NCBI GenBank assembly: GCA_946478865.1
Contig: CAMLDO010000003.1
Span: forward strand, 62,001 to 126,000
Direction: 5' to 3'
Source of the DNA: an uncultured Methylobacillus sp.
GTDB lineage: Bacteria; Pseudomonadota; Gammaproteobacteria; Burkholderiales; Methylophilaceae
DNA length: 64,000 nucleotides
This document shows positions 27,987 to 36,973 of the stretch, piece after piece (positions within the stretch are counted from its first letter, which is position 1; the number at the start of each line of letters is the position of its first letter). A program made the translations under genes and the position numbers. The notes below the pieces were generated by a model. It saw only the letters and a list, made by a program, of their open reading frames with translations. It did not search any database and had not been told where the DNA came from.

Positions 27987-28647
27987 GCTCAGTCTGATTT
28001 CGGCCTTTCTCGTCGGGCTGCTTGGCGGCGGCCATTGCGTCGGCATGTGCGGCGGCATTGTGAGTGCAGTCAGCCTGTCGCTGCCGGGTGAGAAGCCGAA
28101 AACCGGGTTCCACTTCAGCTACAACGCGGGCCGTATTACCAGTTACGCTCTGGCCGGTGTGCTGGCTGGGTTGCTCGGTTCTTCCAGCCTGTTCCTCAGC
28201 CATCTGCTGCCGGTGGAAAAGGCGCTGTACCTGCTTGCCAACCTGATGTTGATCGCGCTTGGGCTGTATCTCGCCGGCTGGTGGCGGGGTGTGCTGGTGT
28301 TGGAAAAAGCGGGCGGGGCGCTATGGAAACGCATCCAGCCGCTGTCGAAGAAGTTTCTGCCGGTACATACGGTCGGGCAGGCGTTTGTACTGGGCTTGCT
28401 GTGGGGCTGGTTGCCGTGCGGCCTTGTTTACAGCGTGTTGGTGGCTGCGCTGGCAACGGGTAGTGCATGGCAGGGCGGCGCGCTCATGTTGGCCTTCGGG
28501 CTGGGTACCCTGCCTGCGCTGCTGGCAATGGGCATGGCGGCTGTCCGTCTAAGGCAATTCCTGCAAAAGGTATGGGTGCGACGCAGCAGCGGGCTGCTGG
28601 TACTGGGATTCGGAGTTTACGGGCTGCTAAGGCTGGCGGGGAGCTAG
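27979..28647 (+). CDS. Sulfite exporter TauE/SafE-like membrane protein
   Basis: The 222-residue protein has six hydrophobic segments and the 'GGGHCVGMCGG' motif of the SafE/UreH-like group. 'YNAGRITSYALAGVLAG' and 'LLWGWLPCGLVYSVLVAA' follow. Proteins of this type are tied to metal (copper or nickel) handling or cytochrome oxidase assembly, but the substrate is not known here. The start is GTG (VPELSL) overlapping the ampG stop by 8 bases, with GGAG about 10 nt upstream. The longer open frame reads through ampG and is not real. Confidence 0.85.
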   Translation: MPELSLISAFLVGLLGGGHCVGMCGGIVSAVSLSLPGEKPKTGFHFSYNAGRITSYALAGVLAGLLGSSSLFLSHLLPVEKALYLLANLMLIALGLYLAGWWRGVLVLEKAGGALWKRIQPLSKKFLPVHTVGQAFVLGLLWGWLPCGLVYSVLVAALATGSAWQGGALMLAFGLGTLPALLAMGMAAVRLRQFLQKVWVRRSSGLLVLGFGVYGLLRLAGS

Positions 28648-28696
28648 CCTGGCCGGCTCCGGTGCTGCCCCTGACAGCAGCTCCGGGCTCGAGGGT

Positions 28697-29335
28697 TTAG
28701 TCGCCGTTGCCCAGTCTGTACATGGCCAGACTGCCGAAAACGTTCGGCATGAAGCTCACAGGCTTGCCATCGGTCAGCACCAGACGTTCCGTGACGCGAA
28801 TGTGGTGATCGCGGCAGAAGTTGTCGAAGTCGCTGATGGTGCACAGGTGCACATTGGGGGTGTCGTACCACTGATAGGGCAAGTTGCGCGAAACCGGCAT
28901 GTTCCCCGCGATCAGCTGAATGCGGTGCCGCCAGTAACCGAAGTTGGGGAAGGTGACGACGACTTCCTTGCCTACGCGCAGCATGTCGAGCACGATCCCT
29001 TCGGTGTTGTGCATGGCCTGCAAGGTCTGCGACAGGATCACCACGTCGAAGGATTGCGCCTCGAACCCCGAGAGGCCTGCTTCCAGATCCATCTGTATCA
29101 CGTTGACGCCGTTTTTTACGCACGCCAGCACATTGGCATCGGCGCGTTCTACGCCATAGCCGCGGACGTTCAGCGTGTCGCGCAGATAACCCAGCAGCGA
29201 ACCGTCGCCGCAGCCAAGGTCGAGCACCTTGGCGCCTGACTGGATCCAGCGGGCGATGGCTGCGAAATCACGGCGTTCGGAAGCGGCTTCGGCGAAGTGC
29301 ATATGGGCTTGGGCCGGAGTATGTTCGCTCATCAT
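28697..29335 (-). CDS. metW: Methionine biosynthesis protein MetW
   Basis: MetW is a methyltransferase-fold protein that works with MetX in the homoserine acylation step. The 212-residue protein has the SAM-binding '[15 protein letters not shown]', '[16 protein letters not shown]' and '[15 protein letters not shown]'. The start overlaps the metX stop by 4 bases (ATGA), so the two are co-translated. Confidence 0.95.
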   Translation of the reverse strand: MMSEHTPAQAHMHFAEAASERRDFAAIARWIQSGAKVLDLGCGDGSLLGYLRDTLNVRGYGVERADANVLACVKNGVNVIQMDLEAGLSGFEAQSFDVVILSQTLQAMHNTEGIVLDMLRVGKEVVVTFPNFGYWRHRIQLIAGNMPVSRNLPYQWYDTPNVHLCTISDFDNFCRDHHIRVTERLVLTDGKPVSFMPNVFGSLAMYRLGNGD

Positions 29336-30471
29336 TTGCCCTCCCCGAATTCTATATTCTCAAGATAAGCGCGCACGACCGCGTGGTAGTGCGGATCCGG
29401 CATGAGGAACGCGTCGTGACCGTGGGCGGCGGTTAATTCTGCATAACTCACGGTCAGTTCGTTGTCCAGCAGTGCCTTGACGATCTCCCGCGAGCGCGCC
29501 GGGGAAAAGCGCCAGTCGCTGGTGAAGGAAACGACCAGGAAATCCGCCTTCGCCTTGGCTAGTGCAGCGCTCAAATCGCCGCCGTGCTCAGAGGCCGGGT
29601 CGAAATAGTCGAGTGCGCGGGTCATGCGCAGATAGGTATTGGCGTCGAAGGTTTCCGCGAACTTGTCGCCTTGGTAGCGCAGGTAAGATTCCATCTCGAA
29701 CTCGACGTCGAAGCCGTATTTCACCATGTCGTACTTGAGCTTGCGCCCGAACTTGGCACCCATCGCGTCATCCGACAGATAGGTGATGTGGCCCAGCATG
29801 CGCGCAATGCGCAGACCGCGGCGCGGCACGACGCCGTGCCCGTAGTAGTCACCAAGATGAAATTCGGGATCGGTAATGATGGCCTGGCGCGCGACTTCGT
29901 TGAACGCCATGTTCTGTGCCGTCAGATTGGGAGCGGCGGCGATCACCAGTGCGTTCTTGACGCGATCGGGATAGGTCAGCGTCCATTGCAGTGCCTGCAT
30001 GCCCCCCAGGCTGCCACCGACGATGGCGGCAAAAGTGCGGATGCCGAGATAATCGGCCAGCCGCGCCTGCGAGACGACCCAGTCATCTACCGTGACCACC
30101 GGGAAGGCCGAGCCCCACGGCTTGCCGGTTTCCGGATTGATGGTCTTGGGTCCGGTCGAGCCGCTGCATCCGCCGAGGTTGTTCACGCCAATCACGAAGA
30201 AGCGGTTGGTATCGAGCGGCTTGCCGGGGCCGATCATGTTGTCCCACCAGCCCGGATATTTGTCGTTCTCGTTGTATTTTCCGGCGACGTGGTGCGTGCC
30301 CGATAGCGCGTGGCAGATCAGCACGGCGTTGGACTTGTCGGCATTCAGCGTGCCATAGGTTTCGTAGACGAGGTCGTACTCAGGCAGAACCGCGCCGCTC
30401 TTGAGCGACAGAGGTTCGGAGAAATGCGCGGTTTGTGGAGCGACGATCCCGACGGATGATAAATCAGACAT
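29332..30471 (-). CDS. metX: Homoserine O-acyltransferase MetX
   Basis: MetX acylates homoserine at the start of methionine synthesis. The 379-residue alpha/beta hydrolase has the nucleophile elbow '[12 protein letters not shown]' near residue 152. The catalytic Asp is in 'FTSDWRFSP' and the His in 'HGHDAF'. In proteobacteria that pair MetX with MetW the acyl donor is often succinyl-CoA rather than acetyl-CoA, so donor use is left open. A TATAAT lies only 6 nt upstream of the ATG, which suggests a leaderless transcript. Confidence 0.95.
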   Translation of the reverse strand: MSDLSSVGIVAPQTAHFSEPLSLKSGAVLPEYDLVYETYGTLNADKSNAVLICHALSGTHHVAGKYNENDKYPGWWDNMIGPGKPLDTNRFFVIGVNNLGGCSGSTGPKTINPETGKPWGSAFPVVTVDDWVVSQARLADYLGIRTFAAIVGGSLGGMQALQWTLTYPDRVKNALVIAAAPNLTAQNMAFNEVARQAIITDPEFHLGDYYGHGVVPRRGLRIARMLGHITYLSDDAMGAKFGRKLKYDMVKYGFDVEFEMESYLRYQGDKFAETFDANTYLRMTRALDYFDPASEHGGDLSAALAKAKADFLVVSFTSDWRFSPARSREIVKALLDNELTVSYAELTAAHGHDAFLMPDPHYHAVVRAYLENIEFGEGK

Positions 30472-30477
30472 GGCGCG

Positions 30478-30485
30478 ATTATACT
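30478..30485. promoter_or_regulatory. Overlapping divergent -10 elements of metX and the carbonic anhydrase gene
   Basis: GATTATACT contains TATAAT on the minus strand (6 nt before the metX ATG) and TATACT on the plus strand (8 nt before the carbonic anhydrase ATG). Both spacings would place transcription starts at or next to the start codons. No clear -35 is seen on either side. Confidence 0.45.
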
Positions 30486-30493
30486 ATGGCCTT

Positions 30494-31042
30494 ATGCCCG
30501 CCGCTTCTCCGCTCAATATCGCTTCCTATCAAGGCGTCACGCCGCAACTTGGCGCTGGCGTTTACATCCATCCTGCCGCCTGTGTAATCGGTGACGTGGT
30601 GCTGGGCGACGAGGTCTCGGTATGGCCGGGCACGGTGATTCGCGGCGATGTCAACCACATCCGTATCGGTACGGGCAGCAACATCCAGGACGGTAGCGTA
30701 CTGCACGTCAGTCATAAATCGAGTTGGGACCCGAACGGCTCGCCGCTCATCATCGGCAGCAACGTGACCGTCGGGCACAAGGTGATCCTGCACGGCTGCA
30801 CCATCGCTGACGAATGCCTGATCGGCATGGGCTCCATCGTCATGGACAAGGTGGTGATCGAGCCGCGCGTGCTGCTGGGCGCGGGCAGCCTGGTACCGGA
30901 AGGGCGGGTGCTGGAAAGCGGCTATCTCTACCTCGGCAGCCCGGTGCGCAAGGTAAGGCCGCTGAGTGAGCGCGAACTCGCACATTTCCTTTATTCCGCG
31001 CAGCATTACATTCGCTTGAAAAACAATTACATGGCTGAATAA
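30494..31042 (+). CDS. Gamma-carbonic anhydrase family protein
   Basis: The 182-residue protein is a left-handed beta-helix of hexapeptide repeats. It has the gamma-class features: 'RGDVNHIRIG' (R50, D52) and zinc ligands H71, H95 and H100 ('VLHVSH', 'VGHKVILHGC'). The C-terminus is helical. Many YrdA/PaaY-type members have weak or unknown hydratase activity. The chosen ATG gives the normal length; a start at 30470 would add eight residues and overlap the metX start codon. Confidence 0.9.
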   Translation: MPAASPLNIASYQGVTPQLGAGVYIHPAACVIGDVVLGDEVSVWPGTVIRGDVNHIRIGTGSNIQDGSVLHVSHKSSWDPNGSPLIIGSNVTVGHKVILHGCTIADECLIGMGSIVMDKVVIEPRVLLGAGSLVPEGRVLESGYLYLGSPVRKVRPLSERELAHFLYSAQHYIRLKNNYMAE

Positions 31043-31070
31043 GCATTCCGCCGTCGCAGCGAATTGGGAG

Positions 31071-31076
31071 TATAAT
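31071..31076 (+). promoter_or_regulatory. Consensus -10 (TATAAT) upstream of an unknown gene
   Basis: TATAAT lies 29 nt before the ATG of the 188-residue gene. AAAAGGAAA between them serves as the Shine-Dalgarno region. I see no convincing -35 at the proper spacing. Confidence 0.5.
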
Positions 31077-31105
31077 CCTCGCCTGATCAAGAAAAGGAAA
31101 TTCCC

Positions 31106-31672
31106 ATGCGCATGGAAGTTCACGTGCACGGTTACATAGAGCTCGTCGAAGGTGTCAGCAAGCGCCAGGTGGAAAGCGCGTTGCGCCCGCTGCTGGATTA
31201 CCTCGACATCGAACACCTTAACGAGGTGCAGAGTCTCGAGCCTGACCAACCAGGCTTTGCCTTCAACGACCGAAATTACAGTCTGGAAATGTGCTGCACC
31301 CTGGAAGTGGGGCGCAATTTCTTCTCTTCACTGGAGTCTTCCATGCAGGGCCTGGGGCGTCTGGTGGAAAATGCGACCGCCATCGAAGTGATTCTCTATC
31401 ACGAAGACGGTCGCGATGAAACGCAGCTGATGTTCGTCGGACCGACTGCGGCCGCCATTCTCGAAGCGCAGCGCCGTCGCATGGTGGAAGACGTTTCCCA
31501 TCTGCTTGCCCGCCATTTCCAGCAGGATTCCGTGGACGAAGTGGCCCGCCTCATCAATGATCTGTTCCGCCGCGAGCAAGGCAAGAGCGGGCAGGTCAAA
31601 TCGCAAGATCCGACCGAAGATGCAACCTCGGTGCAGATTCCGGGCGAGCCGGGTCGGCATCGCCTGCACTAA
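31106..31672 (+). CDS. Conserved protein of unknown function
   Basis: I do not recognise this 188-residue protein with certainty. It is soluble, mixed alpha-beta, and begins 'MRMEVHVHGYIELVEGVSKR'. It contains 'SLEMCCTLEVGRNFFSS' and a helix-rich second half 'LEAQRRRMVEDVSHLLARHF', with a polar tail. It has its own promoter-like -10 and an AAGGAAA Shine-Dalgarno sequence. The gene ends tail to tail with prmC, the two stop codons sharing CTAA. Codon use is like its neighbours. Confidence 0.8.
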   Translation: MRMEVHVHGYIELVEGVSKRQVESALRPLLDYLDIEHLNEVQSLEPDQPGFAFNDRNYSLEMCCTLEVGRNFFSSLESSMQGLGRLVENATAIEVILYHEDGRDETQLMFVGPTAAAILEAQRRRMVEDVSHLLARHFQQDSVDEVARLINDLFRREQGKSGQVKSQDPTEDATSVQIPGEPGRHRLH

Positions 31673-32529
31673 GCGTCGGGTTTTCTTCCGAACGTCACCC
31701 GTTGTATTCCCGCCAGATCGGCCGCATGGCCGATCTCGGTAAATCCTCGCGCCCGCAGCAGTTCTGCCACTTTTTCCGCCTGGTCGTATCCGTGTTCCAG
31801 CAACAGCCATCCGCCTGCTTCGAGGTGATGCGGCGATTGTTCGACAATTCTCCGGATATCGTTCAGGCCATCGGGCCCGGAAGCCAATGCCGAGCCCGGC
31901 TCAAAGCGAAGGTCGCCTTGCGAGAGATGAGGGTCGTTCTCCGGGATGTAGGGGGGATTGCTGACAATAATGTCGTAGCGCGCATTCGGCAAGGCCGAAA
32001 ACCAGTCGCTTTGAATCAATTGCAGGTTGTCGGTCTTCAAAAGGCCGGCATTCTGTCGGGCAATAGCTAACGAGGTTTCCGAGCGATCCACTGCGATGAC
32101 TGCTGCATGCGGGCGATGGTGGGCTATGGCGATGGCAATTGCGCCGCTGCCGGTACCGAGATCGAGGATGCGGTACGGCAATTGCGCGGGAATGCGTTGC
32201 AGCGCCGCTTCAACGAGGGTTTCGGTGTCGGGCCGGGGAATCAGCACATCCGGGCCGACGATAAAATCCAGTCCATAAAACTCGCGGTGACCGAGGATAT
32301 AGGCCACCGGTTCGCCTTGCAGCCGGCGCTGCAGTAATTCGCGGAAACGGTTCTCGTCTGCGGGTGTGAGCGTTTGCTCCGCATTGGCGATTATCCATGC
32401 ACGTGATACGGCAAGCGCGGTACCCAGAAGTATCTGCGCTTCGATGCGTGCTTCGTCCGGAGGCAGATCCAGAGCTGCCACCAATTGCTGCCGGGATTCT
32501 TGCAGCAGCGTTTGCGGCGTCGCGGTCAG
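31669..32529 (-). CDS. prmC: Release factor glutamine methyltransferase
   Basis: PrmC methylates the GGQ glutamine of peptide-chain release factors. The 286-residue protein has the N-terminal helical domain and the SAM motif '[16 protein letters not shown]'. The catalytic NPPY is in '[12 protein letters not shown]', and '[11 protein letters not shown]' precedes them. No ATG, GTG or TTG exists at the expected start. CTG at 32529, overlapping the prfA stop as CTGA and preceded by GGAAGAG 5 nt away, gives the full domain. TTG at 32484 would delete the first helix. It forms a unit with hemA and prfA, its substrate's gene. Confidence 0.93.
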   Translation of the reverse strand: MTATPQTLLQESRQQLVAALDLPPDEARIEAQILLGTALAVSRAWIIANAEQTLTPADENRFRELLQRRLQGEPVAYILGHREFYGLDFIVGPDVLIPRPDTETLVEAALQRIPAQLPYRILDLGTGSGAIAIAIAHHRPHAAVIAVDRSETSLAIARQNAGLLKTDNLQLIQSDWFSALPNARYDIIVSNPPYIPENDPHLSQGDLRFEPGSALASGPDGLNDIRRIVEQSPHHLEAGGWLLLEHGYDQAEKVAELLRARGFTEIGHAADLAGIQRVTFGRKPDA

Positions 32530-33611
32530 AGCGACTCTTCCGAAAGGGCGGCGAGCTGTTCCGCTTGATGCTCGGCCAGCAACGCACCTATGAGTTCGTC
32601 CAGGTCGCCCTGCATGATCGCGTCGATCTTGTACAAGGTAAGGTTGATGCGGTGATCGGTGATACGCCCTTGCGGGAAGTTGTAGGTGCGGATGCGCTCG
32701 GAGCGGTCGCCGCTGCCGACCAGGTTCTTGCGCGTAGCGGCTTCCTTGGCCTGCTGCTCGCGTACCTGTATATCCTTGATGCGCGCGGCGAGCACGCGCA
32801 TGGCCGAGGCCTTGTTGGAGTGCTGCGAACGCCCGTCCTGGCATTCGGCGACGATGCCGGTCGGCAAATGGGTGATACGCACCGCAGAGTCGGTCTTGTT
32901 GATGTGCTGACCGCCTGCACCGGAGGCGCGGAAGGTGTCGATGCGCAGATCGGCCGGGTTGAGCTCGACGTCAGCGATCTCGTCTGCTTCCGGCATGATG
33001 GCGACGGTGCAGGCCGAGGTGTGGATGCGGCCCTGGGTTTCGGTTTCCGGCACACGCTGTACGCGATGACCGCCGGACTCGAACTTGAGTCGGGAATAGG
33101 CGCCGAAGCCTTCGATGCGCGCAATGATTTCCTTGTAGCCGCCGAGTTCGGAGTCGTTGGCCGACACGATTTCCACCTTCCAGCGCTGGCGCTCGGCGTA
33201 GCGCGAGTACATACGGAACAGATCGCCTGCGAACAACGCAGACTCATCGCCGCCGGTCCCGGCGCGGATTTCGAGGAAGATGTTGCGCTCGTCGTTGGGG
33301 TCCTTGGGCAACAACAGTTTTTGCAGCTCCAGATCGGCCGCTTCCAGTTTCTCCTTGCCCGCGGAGATTTCCTCTTGCGCGAACTCCTTCATATCCGGAT
33401 CGGCCGCCATTTCCTGTGCGGCAGCAATGTCGGCTTCGATCTGCTTGTAGGCAAGATACTGCTCGACGATGGGGCCGAGTTCGGCGTGTTCGCGCGACAG
33501 TTTGCGATAGTTTTCCATGTCCGCCGTCGCGTTCTCGCTCGATAGCAGCAGGTTGAGTTCTTCCAGGCGCTCGCTCAGGTGGGCGAGCTTTTTTTCGATG
33601 GTGGGTTTCAT
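32526..33611 (-). CDS. prfA: Peptide chain release factor 1
   Basis: RF1 reads UAA and UAG stop codons. The 361-residue protein has the '[14 protein letters not shown]' block and the GGQ motif near residue 233 ('[12 protein letters not shown]'). The codon-recognition loop carries PET in place of the more usual PAT/PVT ('[15 protein letters not shown]'). Its start overlaps the hemA stop (ATGA). prmC begins at its stop codon. Confidence 0.97.
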   Translation of the reverse strand: MKPTIEKKLAHLSERLEELNLLLSSENATADMENYRKLSREHAELGPIVEQYLAYKQIEADIAAAQEMAADPDMKEFAQEEISAGKEKLEAADLELQKLLLPKDPNDERNIFLEIRAGTGGDESALFAGDLFRMYSRYAERQRWKVEIVSANDSELGGYKEIIARIEGFGAYSRLKFESGGHRVQRVPETETQGRIHTSACTVAIMPEADEIADVELNPADLRIDTFRASGAGGQHINKTDSAVRITHLPTGIVAECQDGRSQHSNKASAMRVLAARIKDIQVREQQAKEAATRKNLVGSGDRSERIRTYNFPQGRITDHRINLTLYKIDAIMQGDLDELIGALLAEHQAEQLAALSEESL

Positions 33612-34852
33612 AGGGTCTGGTAAAGCTGGCGAACCAGGGCTTCAAGCGTTTCGCGCTCTTCTCCGGCCGCGTTGTTGAGCGCATGGCTGGGAGCATGCAT
33701 GAATTTGTTGGTCAGGGTGCTGCTCAGGGCTTCGATGACGCGCTGGGGATCCTCGCCTTTGGCGAGCTGCTTCAATGCTTTTTCCACTTCGTGGCGGCGG
33801 ATGCGGTCCGCATGGTCGCGCAAGGCGCGTATGGTGGGCACGGCTTCGCGCGTTTCCAGCCAATGCATGAAATTATGGACGCGGACATCGATGATGGTCT
33901 CGGCCTCGGCGGCAGCCTGCTGGCGATTGCCCAGGCCTTCCTGCACGATCTGCGCGAGATCGTCCACGCTGTAGAGAAACACGTCGTCAAGGTCGCCGAC
34001 TTCTGACTCGATGTCGCGCGGCACGGCGAGATCGACCATGAACATGGGTTTGTGTTTGCGCTGTTTGACTGCACGCTCCACCATGCCGAGGCCGACGATG
34101 GGCAGCTGGCTGGCGGTACTGGTGACGACGATATCGAAATCGGCCAGATGCTCGGGCAGGTCTGCGAGCAGGATGGCCTTGCCGCCCAGTCGTTCCGCAA
34201 GTACTTGTCCGCGTTCGAGCGTACGATTGGCGACGGTAATGCTCGCCGGTTGCTGGGCAGCGAAGTGCTCGGCGCACAGTTCGATCATCTCGCCCGCACC
34301 GATGAACAGCACCTTGAGCGATTTGAGGTCGCCGAAAATGCGCTGCGCCAGCTTGACCGAGGCGGCGGCCATGGAGACTGAGCTCGCGCCGATGTCGGTT
34401 GTGCTGCGCACTTCCTTGGCGACCGCGAACGTTTTCTGGAACAGCTTGTGAAGCAATGTGCCCAGCGTACCGGCGTTTTCGGCGATCTTGACTGCCTGTT
34501 TCATCTGACCAAGGATCTGCGGCTCGCCCAGTACCATGGAGTCGAGGCCGGATGCGACGCGGAAGGCGTGCTTAACGGCGTCGTGACTATTCAGCGTGTA
34601 AATGTAAGGCTGAATTGCGCCCGGTTGCAGACGGTGATACTCCGCAAGCCATGCCAGCGCAGCCTGTGGATCGTCCGTGTTGCAGTAGAGCTCGGTACGG
34701 TTACAGGTAGAAAGGATGGCGGCTTCCTTCACCGGCTGATGCGCGGTGAGATCGCGCAGCGCGAGGCTCAGGCTTTCGGTGTGGAAAGCCACGTGCTCGC
34801 GGATGGAAACGGGGGCGGTGGTGTGGTTAACGCCAAGGGCAAACAGATGCAT
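33608..34852 (-). CDS. hemA: Glutamyl-tRNA reductase
   Basis: HemA reduces Glu-tRNA to glutamate-1-semialdehyde, the first step of tetrapyrrole synthesis. The 414-residue protein has the catalytic cysteine C50 in '[14 protein letters not shown]', the '[12 protein letters not shown]' block, and an NADPH domain with '[12 protein letters not shown]'. A C-terminal dimerisation helix bundle follows. The frame is open 17 residues further upstream, but ATG at 34852 ([10 protein letters not shown]) is the family start. It heads the hemA-prfA-prmC unit; hemB lies elsewhere in the window. Confidence 0.97.
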   Translation of the reverse strand: MHLFALGVNHTTAPVSIREHVAFHTESLSLALRDLTAHQPVKEAAILSTCNRTELYCNTDDPQAALAWLAEYHRLQPGAIQPYIYTLNSHDAVKHAFRVASGLDSMVLGEPQILGQMKQAVKIAENAGTLGTLLHKLFQKTFAVAKEVRSTTDIGASSVSMAAASVKLAQRIFGDLKSLKVLFIGAGEMIELCAEHFAAQQPASITVANRTLERGQVLAERLGGKAILLADLPEHLADFDIVVTSTASQLPIVGLGMVERAVKQRKHKPMFMVDLAVPRDIESEVGDLDDVFLYSVDDLAQIVQEGLGNRQQAAAEAETIIDVRVHNFMHWLETREAVPTIRALRDHADRIRRHEVEKALKQLAKGEDPQRVIEALSSTLTNKFMHAPSHALNNAAGEERETLEALVRQLYQTL

Positions 34853-35075
34853 GGCGCAATTTTCCGTGATCGGATGCGCGGTGGCAACAATTTCAGACGT
34901 CAATCTCTTTATAAATCAAAAACCGATGCCATTTCGGTGGGGGAATAATGGTTGATTGGGGCGGTTTTCGGCAATTTCAGCGTCGCTTATTCCATAATGC
35001 GCAGCAATCAGGGGGTTTCTTGCCTGCGGATTGCGGTTAAAATGGCACTTTTGCCCGAATTATCATGGAGGGATC
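34853..35075. promoter_or_regulatory. Divergent hemA / rpe intergenic region
   Basis: This 223-nt gap must hold promoters for both sides. On the rpe side TAAAAT (35037-35042) is a candidate -10. On the hemA side TTTATAAAG near 34907-34915 is a candidate. Pairing with -35 boxes is not convincing. No riboswitch or regulator site is recognised. Confidence 0.4.
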
Positions 35076-35774
35076 ATGAGCAAACAATTCCGTATCGCCC
35101 CGAGCATTCTGTCCGCGGACTTCGCGAAGCTGGGCCAGGAAATCACCGACGTTATCGCCTCCGGCGCCGATATCATTCACTTCGACGTGATGGACAACCA
35201 TTACGTCCCCAACCTGACCATCGGTCCGCTGGTGTGCCAGGCGATCCGCCCGCTCACTGACGCGATCATCGACGTTCACCTCATGGTGAAGCCGGTCGAC
35301 CGCATCATCCCCGATTTCGCCAAGGCGGGTGCCAACATCATCACCTTCCACCCGGAAGGTTCCGAGCACATCGACCGTTCGCTGGCTCTGATCAAGGACC
35401 AGGGCTGCAAGGCCGGCCTGGTGTTCAACCCGGCCACCCCGCTGGACTACATGGATCACGTGATGGACAAGCTGGACATGGTGCTGCTGATGTCGGTGAA
35501 CCCCGGCTTCGGTGGCCAGAAGTTCATCCCGCAGGCACTGGAAAAGCTCAAGATCGCGCGCGCCAAGATCGACGCCTACAAGGAAAAGACCGGCCGCGAA
35601 ATCTGGCTGGAAATCGACGGCGGCGTAAATGTTCAGAATATTGCTGAAATCGCCCGTGCCGGCGCCGACACCTTCGTGGCCGGTTCCGCGCTGTTCGGCG
35701 CGCCCAAGGACACCGACCCGCACCGCTACGACACCATCGTCGCCGCGCTGCGCGCCGAGTTGGCCAAGGTGTAA
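35076..35774 (+). CDS. rpe: Ribulose-phosphate 3-epimerase
   Basis: Rpe interconverts ribulose-5-phosphate and xylulose-5-phosphate in the pentose phosphate or Calvin cycle. The 232-residue TIM barrel has '[14 protein letters not shown]', the metal-binding '[18 protein letters not shown]', '[11 protein letters not shown]' and '[12 protein letters not shown]'. The start is fixed by GGAGGG just upstream; the open frame before it is not coding. The rpe-gph-trpE order is common in proteobacteria. Confidence 0.97.
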   Translation: MSKQFRIAPSILSADFAKLGQEITDVIASGADIIHFDVMDNHYVPNLTIGPLVCQAIRPLTDAIIDVHLMVKPVDRIIPDFAKAGANIITFHPEGSEHIDRSLALIKDQGCKAGLVFNPATPLDYMDHVMDKLDMVLLMSVNPGFGGQKFIPQALEKLKIARAKIDAYKEKTGREIWLEIDGGVNVQNIAEIARAGADTFVAGSALFGAPKDTDPHRYDTIVAALRAELAKV

Positions 35775-35776
35775 TC

Positions 35777-36163
35777 GTGAACCGCGCTTCGCTGATTCTG
35801 CTGCTGTTGGCGCTGGCCGGTTGCGACAAGCTGACCGGTGCGGCTGACCAGAAGATCGCCGATGCAGAAGCCATCGGCTTCGCCTGTCGCGTCTCGCACA
35901 AGGCGCCGGAAGCATGCATGAAGGAAAACGAAGCGCAAAGCCCTTCCTCGATACTCGACGGCTGGAAATCAGCCGACGAAGACATCAAGGCGGGCAAGCT
36001 GGACCCGAACATGAGCGGCATGTCGTCCGCGTCTTCCACCGAGGCTGAAGCCGCCCCGGCCGAAGGCGCAGACGCTGCCGCTGCTCCTCCGGCTGAAGAA
36101 AAGAAAGAAGAAGCTGCAAAATCCGGGGAGGCATCCAAGGAAGATGACAAAGGTAAACACTAG
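35777..36163 (+). CDS. Small lipoprotein with acidic Ala/Glu/Lys-rich tail
   Basis: The 128-residue product begins with GTG, only 2 nt after the rpe stop. It has a lipoprotein signal ending 'LLALAGC'. A short globular region follows ('GFACRVSHKAPEACMKENE', with two cysteines), then a low-complexity Ala/Glu/Lys tail. The function is unknown. Its position between rpe and gph implies co-transcription, and gph may start inside its last codons. Confidence 0.75.
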   Translation: MNRASLILLLLALAGCDKLTGAADQKIADAEAIGFACRVSHKAPEACMKENEAQSPSSILDGWKSADEDIKAGKLDPNMSGMSSASSTEAEAAPAEGADAAAAPPAEEKKEEAAKSGEASKEDDKGKH

Positions 36164-36860
36164 CGTGAGCAAACCCGAACTGGTTTTCCCCTTGCCGATC
36201 AAGGCGGTCGTGATCGACCTCGATGGCACTCTGCTGCATACCGCCCCTGACCTGGCGGAAGCCTCCAACCGCATGATGGCCGAGCTCGGCATGCCGCCGG
36301 TGGCCGAAGAAAAGGTCAAGGGCTACATCGGCAACGGCGTCGCGCAGCTCATCAAGCGCGTGCTGACCGGCACCATGCACGACGAGCCCGCGCCCGAGCT
36401 GTACGAGCGTGCACGCAAGATTTACGACCGGCACTACAGCGAAGTATTCAGCCTCTACAGCCGTCCCTTCCCGGATGTCGTCGAAGGCCTGGAAGCCTTC
36501 AAGAAGGCCGGCTATCGCATGGGCTGCATCACCAACAAGATCGCCAAGTACACCGAGCCGCTGTTGAAGGATACCGGCCTCTACGATTATTTCGAGCTCA
36601 TCCTGAGCGGCGATACGCTGCCCAAGATGAAGCCGGATCCCATGCAGCTGCTGCATGCCTGCGAGGTATGGGGCATCCAGCCGAATGAAATGCTGCTGAT
36701 CGGCGACTCCGGCAACGATACGCAAGCTGCGCGCGCGGCCGGCTGCCATGTATTCTGCGTGCCTTATGGTTACAACCACGGCCAGGACGTTAACGTCATG
36801 GATCTGGATGCCGTGGTGAGCGGGCTGCTCGAAGCCAGCACATTGATCCGCAAGGCCTGA
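36144..36860 (+). CDS. gph: Phosphoglycolate phosphatase
   Basis: Gph removes phosphate from 2-phosphoglycolate, formed by DNA repair or by RuBisCO oxygenation. The 238-residue HAD hydrolase has motif I 'VVIDLDGTLLHTAPDL', motif II in 'GCITNKIAKYTEPLL', motif III lysine in 'PKMKPDPMQLL' and motif IV 'IGDSGNDTQAA'. The ATG at 36144 overlaps the lipoprotein gene by 20 bases; GTG at 36165 (VSKPEL) is an equally likely start. The stop codon overlaps the start of a trp leader peptide. Confidence 0.94.
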   Translation: MTKVNTSVSKPELVFPLPIKAVVIDLDGTLLHTAPDLAEASNRMMAELGMPPVAEEKVKGYIGNGVAQLIKRVLTGTMHDEPAPELYERARKIYDRHYSEVFSLYSRPFPDVVEGLEAFKKAGYRMGCITNKIAKYTEPLLKDTGLYDYFELILSGDTLPKMKPDPMQLLHACEVWGIQPNEMLLIGDSGNDTQAARAAGCHVFCVPYGYNHGQDVNVMDLDAVVSGLLEASTLIRKA

Positions 36861-36907
36861 TGATGGACGTCCGTATCTTGAGCAAAAGCTGGCGATGGTG
36901 GGACTGA
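36860..36907 (+). CDS. trpL: Trp-rich leader peptide of the trp operon
   Basis: A tiny frame between gph and trpE encodes MMDVRILSKSWRWWD, with three Trp codons in four positions. The first ATG shares bases with the gph stop (TGATG); the in-frame ATG at 36863 is the alternative. AAGG lies 4 to 7 nt upstream, inside gph. The Trp codons form the 5' arm of a strong hairpin (36891-36904 pairing with 36909-36921). This is the classical arrangement of an attenuation leader sensing tryptophanyl-tRNA. No T-run follows the hairpins, so the way it stops expression is open. Confidence 0.8.
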   Translation: MMDVRILSKSWRWWD

Positions 36908-36941
36908 TGTCCCCCTTCGCCTGGCGGTGACGTCAACCGCC
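36891..36941 (+). promoter_or_regulatory. Paired hairpins of the trpE leader (candidate attenuator)
   Basis: The first hairpin pairs GGCGA (36891-36895) with TCGCC (36917-36921), and then GG and GGGAC with GTCCC and CC, around a TGAT loop. That makes twelve base pairs with one mismatch and one bulge. The second pairs GGCGGT with ACCGCC. The trpE Shine-Dalgarno sequence (TCTGGAG) lies 20 nt further on. There is no U-tract, so Rho-dependent termination or translational control must be considered. Confidence 0.6.
36907..36930 (+). CDS. Second minimal leader ORF with a Trp codon
   Basis: The frame MSPFAWR starts with an ATG that shares its A with the stop of the first leader (TGATG). It could be translated by reinitiation. 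Its Trp codon sits at the foot of a second hairpin, GGCGGT (36923-36928) with ACCGCC (36936-36941). Its reality is inferred only from position and codon content. Confidence 0.4.
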   Translation: MSPFAWR

Positions 36942-36973
36942 GCTGACCTCAAGCTCAAGATCTGGAGACACCC

